64,000 bases of DNA from Pollenia angustigena (taxonomy: Eukaryota; Arthropoda; Insecta; Diptera; Polleniidae): assembly GCA_930367215.1 (NCBI GenBank), contig OV884056.1:282144067-282208066 (forward strand), read 5' to 3'. The translations under genes and the position numbers were made by a program. Positions 63,542 through 64,000 of the stretch are shown here, one piece after another; the stretch's first letter is position 1; every line of letters begins with the position of its first letter. The notes under the pieces are model-generated. The model was not told the DNA's origin, ran no database searches, and saw only the letters and a program-made list of their open reading frames with translations.

Positions 63542-64000
63542 TTAAGAACATAAAGAACTGATGTGATCATGCGAGGACCCGGCACATCTATTAAAAAAAT
63601 TTTCTGTTATAATAGATATCTTATCCTTGACTAGCGGGATATTAGAAAGTGAATGAAGACGCGATGTTGAAAAATAAGGTGGTAAATTATAAATAGTTTT
63701 TAGAAGTTTATTTTGGCTAACTTGCAACCTTTTCAGATGACATGTTGATGTATCATACCATGCAGGAGCAGCATAAAAAAGAATTGCATGAAACACAACT
63801 TTAAAAATTAACAATTTATTCTCAATACTGAGTTTAGATTTCCGATTTGTAAACGGGTATAATATCTTTTTAGTTATATCGATTTTATTTATAATGTGGC
63901 TAATATGTTCGTTAAATATCATTTTTTTATCGAGAATAACACCTAAATATTTGACATTGGTATCCCATGGTACATTAACACCGTCAACTGTAATATTATG
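63542..64000 (-). mobile_element. jockey-type LINE, end of reverse transcriptase (runs off window)
   Basis: Minus strand, open from the window edge: ITVDGVNVPWDTNVKYLGVI, LDKKMIFNEHISHIINKI, then KLSIENKLLIFKVVFHAILF, YAAPAWYDTSTCHLKRLQVS and QNKLLKTIYNLPPYF. The block 'KYLGV.LD….H' then 'Y..P.WG….L..Q.VQN..LR' is the C-terminal thumb of jockey-type RTs. No stop over ~150 codons up to 64000, so this copy may be comparatively young. The catalytic part lies beyond the window. Confidence 0.82.

Overview
The window looks like AT-rich nuclear DNA from a higher fly, probably a calyptrate such as a blow fly, house fly or stable fly. Evidence: (i) one real host gene, whose spliced exons match the dipteran tachykinin receptor TkR99D; (ii) very low gene density with a large load of decayed transposons; (iii) dispersed repeats with GACA/GACG runs, (TA)n blocks and 'gctatattcggctg' heads like those I associate with such genomes (from memory, not checked). 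No bacterial, phage, CRISPR or intact viral features were seen. HOST GENE: five coding exons on the + strand (10112-10262, 13623-13819, 33136-33275, 33419-33484, 33944-34350) join with compatible phases and canonical GT-AG introns. They encode TM5, loop 3, TM6, TM7 and the whole C-tail of TkR99D; the earlier exons must lie upstream of the window. One intron is 19.3 kb. LAYOUT: 1-10 kb holds a Penelope-like fragment, inverted-repeat elements and a minus-strand LINE 3' end. 10.3-13.6 kb is an intron with a decayed LINE. 13.8-33.1 kb is the giant intron, holding nested repeats with a Helitron, a 7.6-kb array of ~564-bp units with tRNA-like Pol III boxes ending in an inverted pair, a Penelope-like retroelement (RT plus GIY-YIG) and a 1.3-kb inverted-repeat element. 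34.35-35.2 kb is the 3' UTR. 35-64 kb is intergenic and transposon-rich: tandem repeats, a fragment of an asparaginyl-tRNA synthetase gene fused to an unidentified exon pair, a Tc1 fragment, a LINE split by two insertions that are themselves split, a piggyBac relic with two nested elements, an almost intact mariner-like transposon and its internally deleted relative, and jockey-type LINE ends. HOW IT FITS TOGETHER: only TkR99D is likely to be functional. The rest records successive transposition, and nested insertions give a relative order of events. The most unusual items are the mirror-ended tRNA-boxed satellite inside a neuropeptide-receptor intron, the captured AsnRS fragment with intron remnants, and the filled/empty-site pair for a piggyBac-type MITE. 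All identities come from reading translations by eye; no database search was possible.
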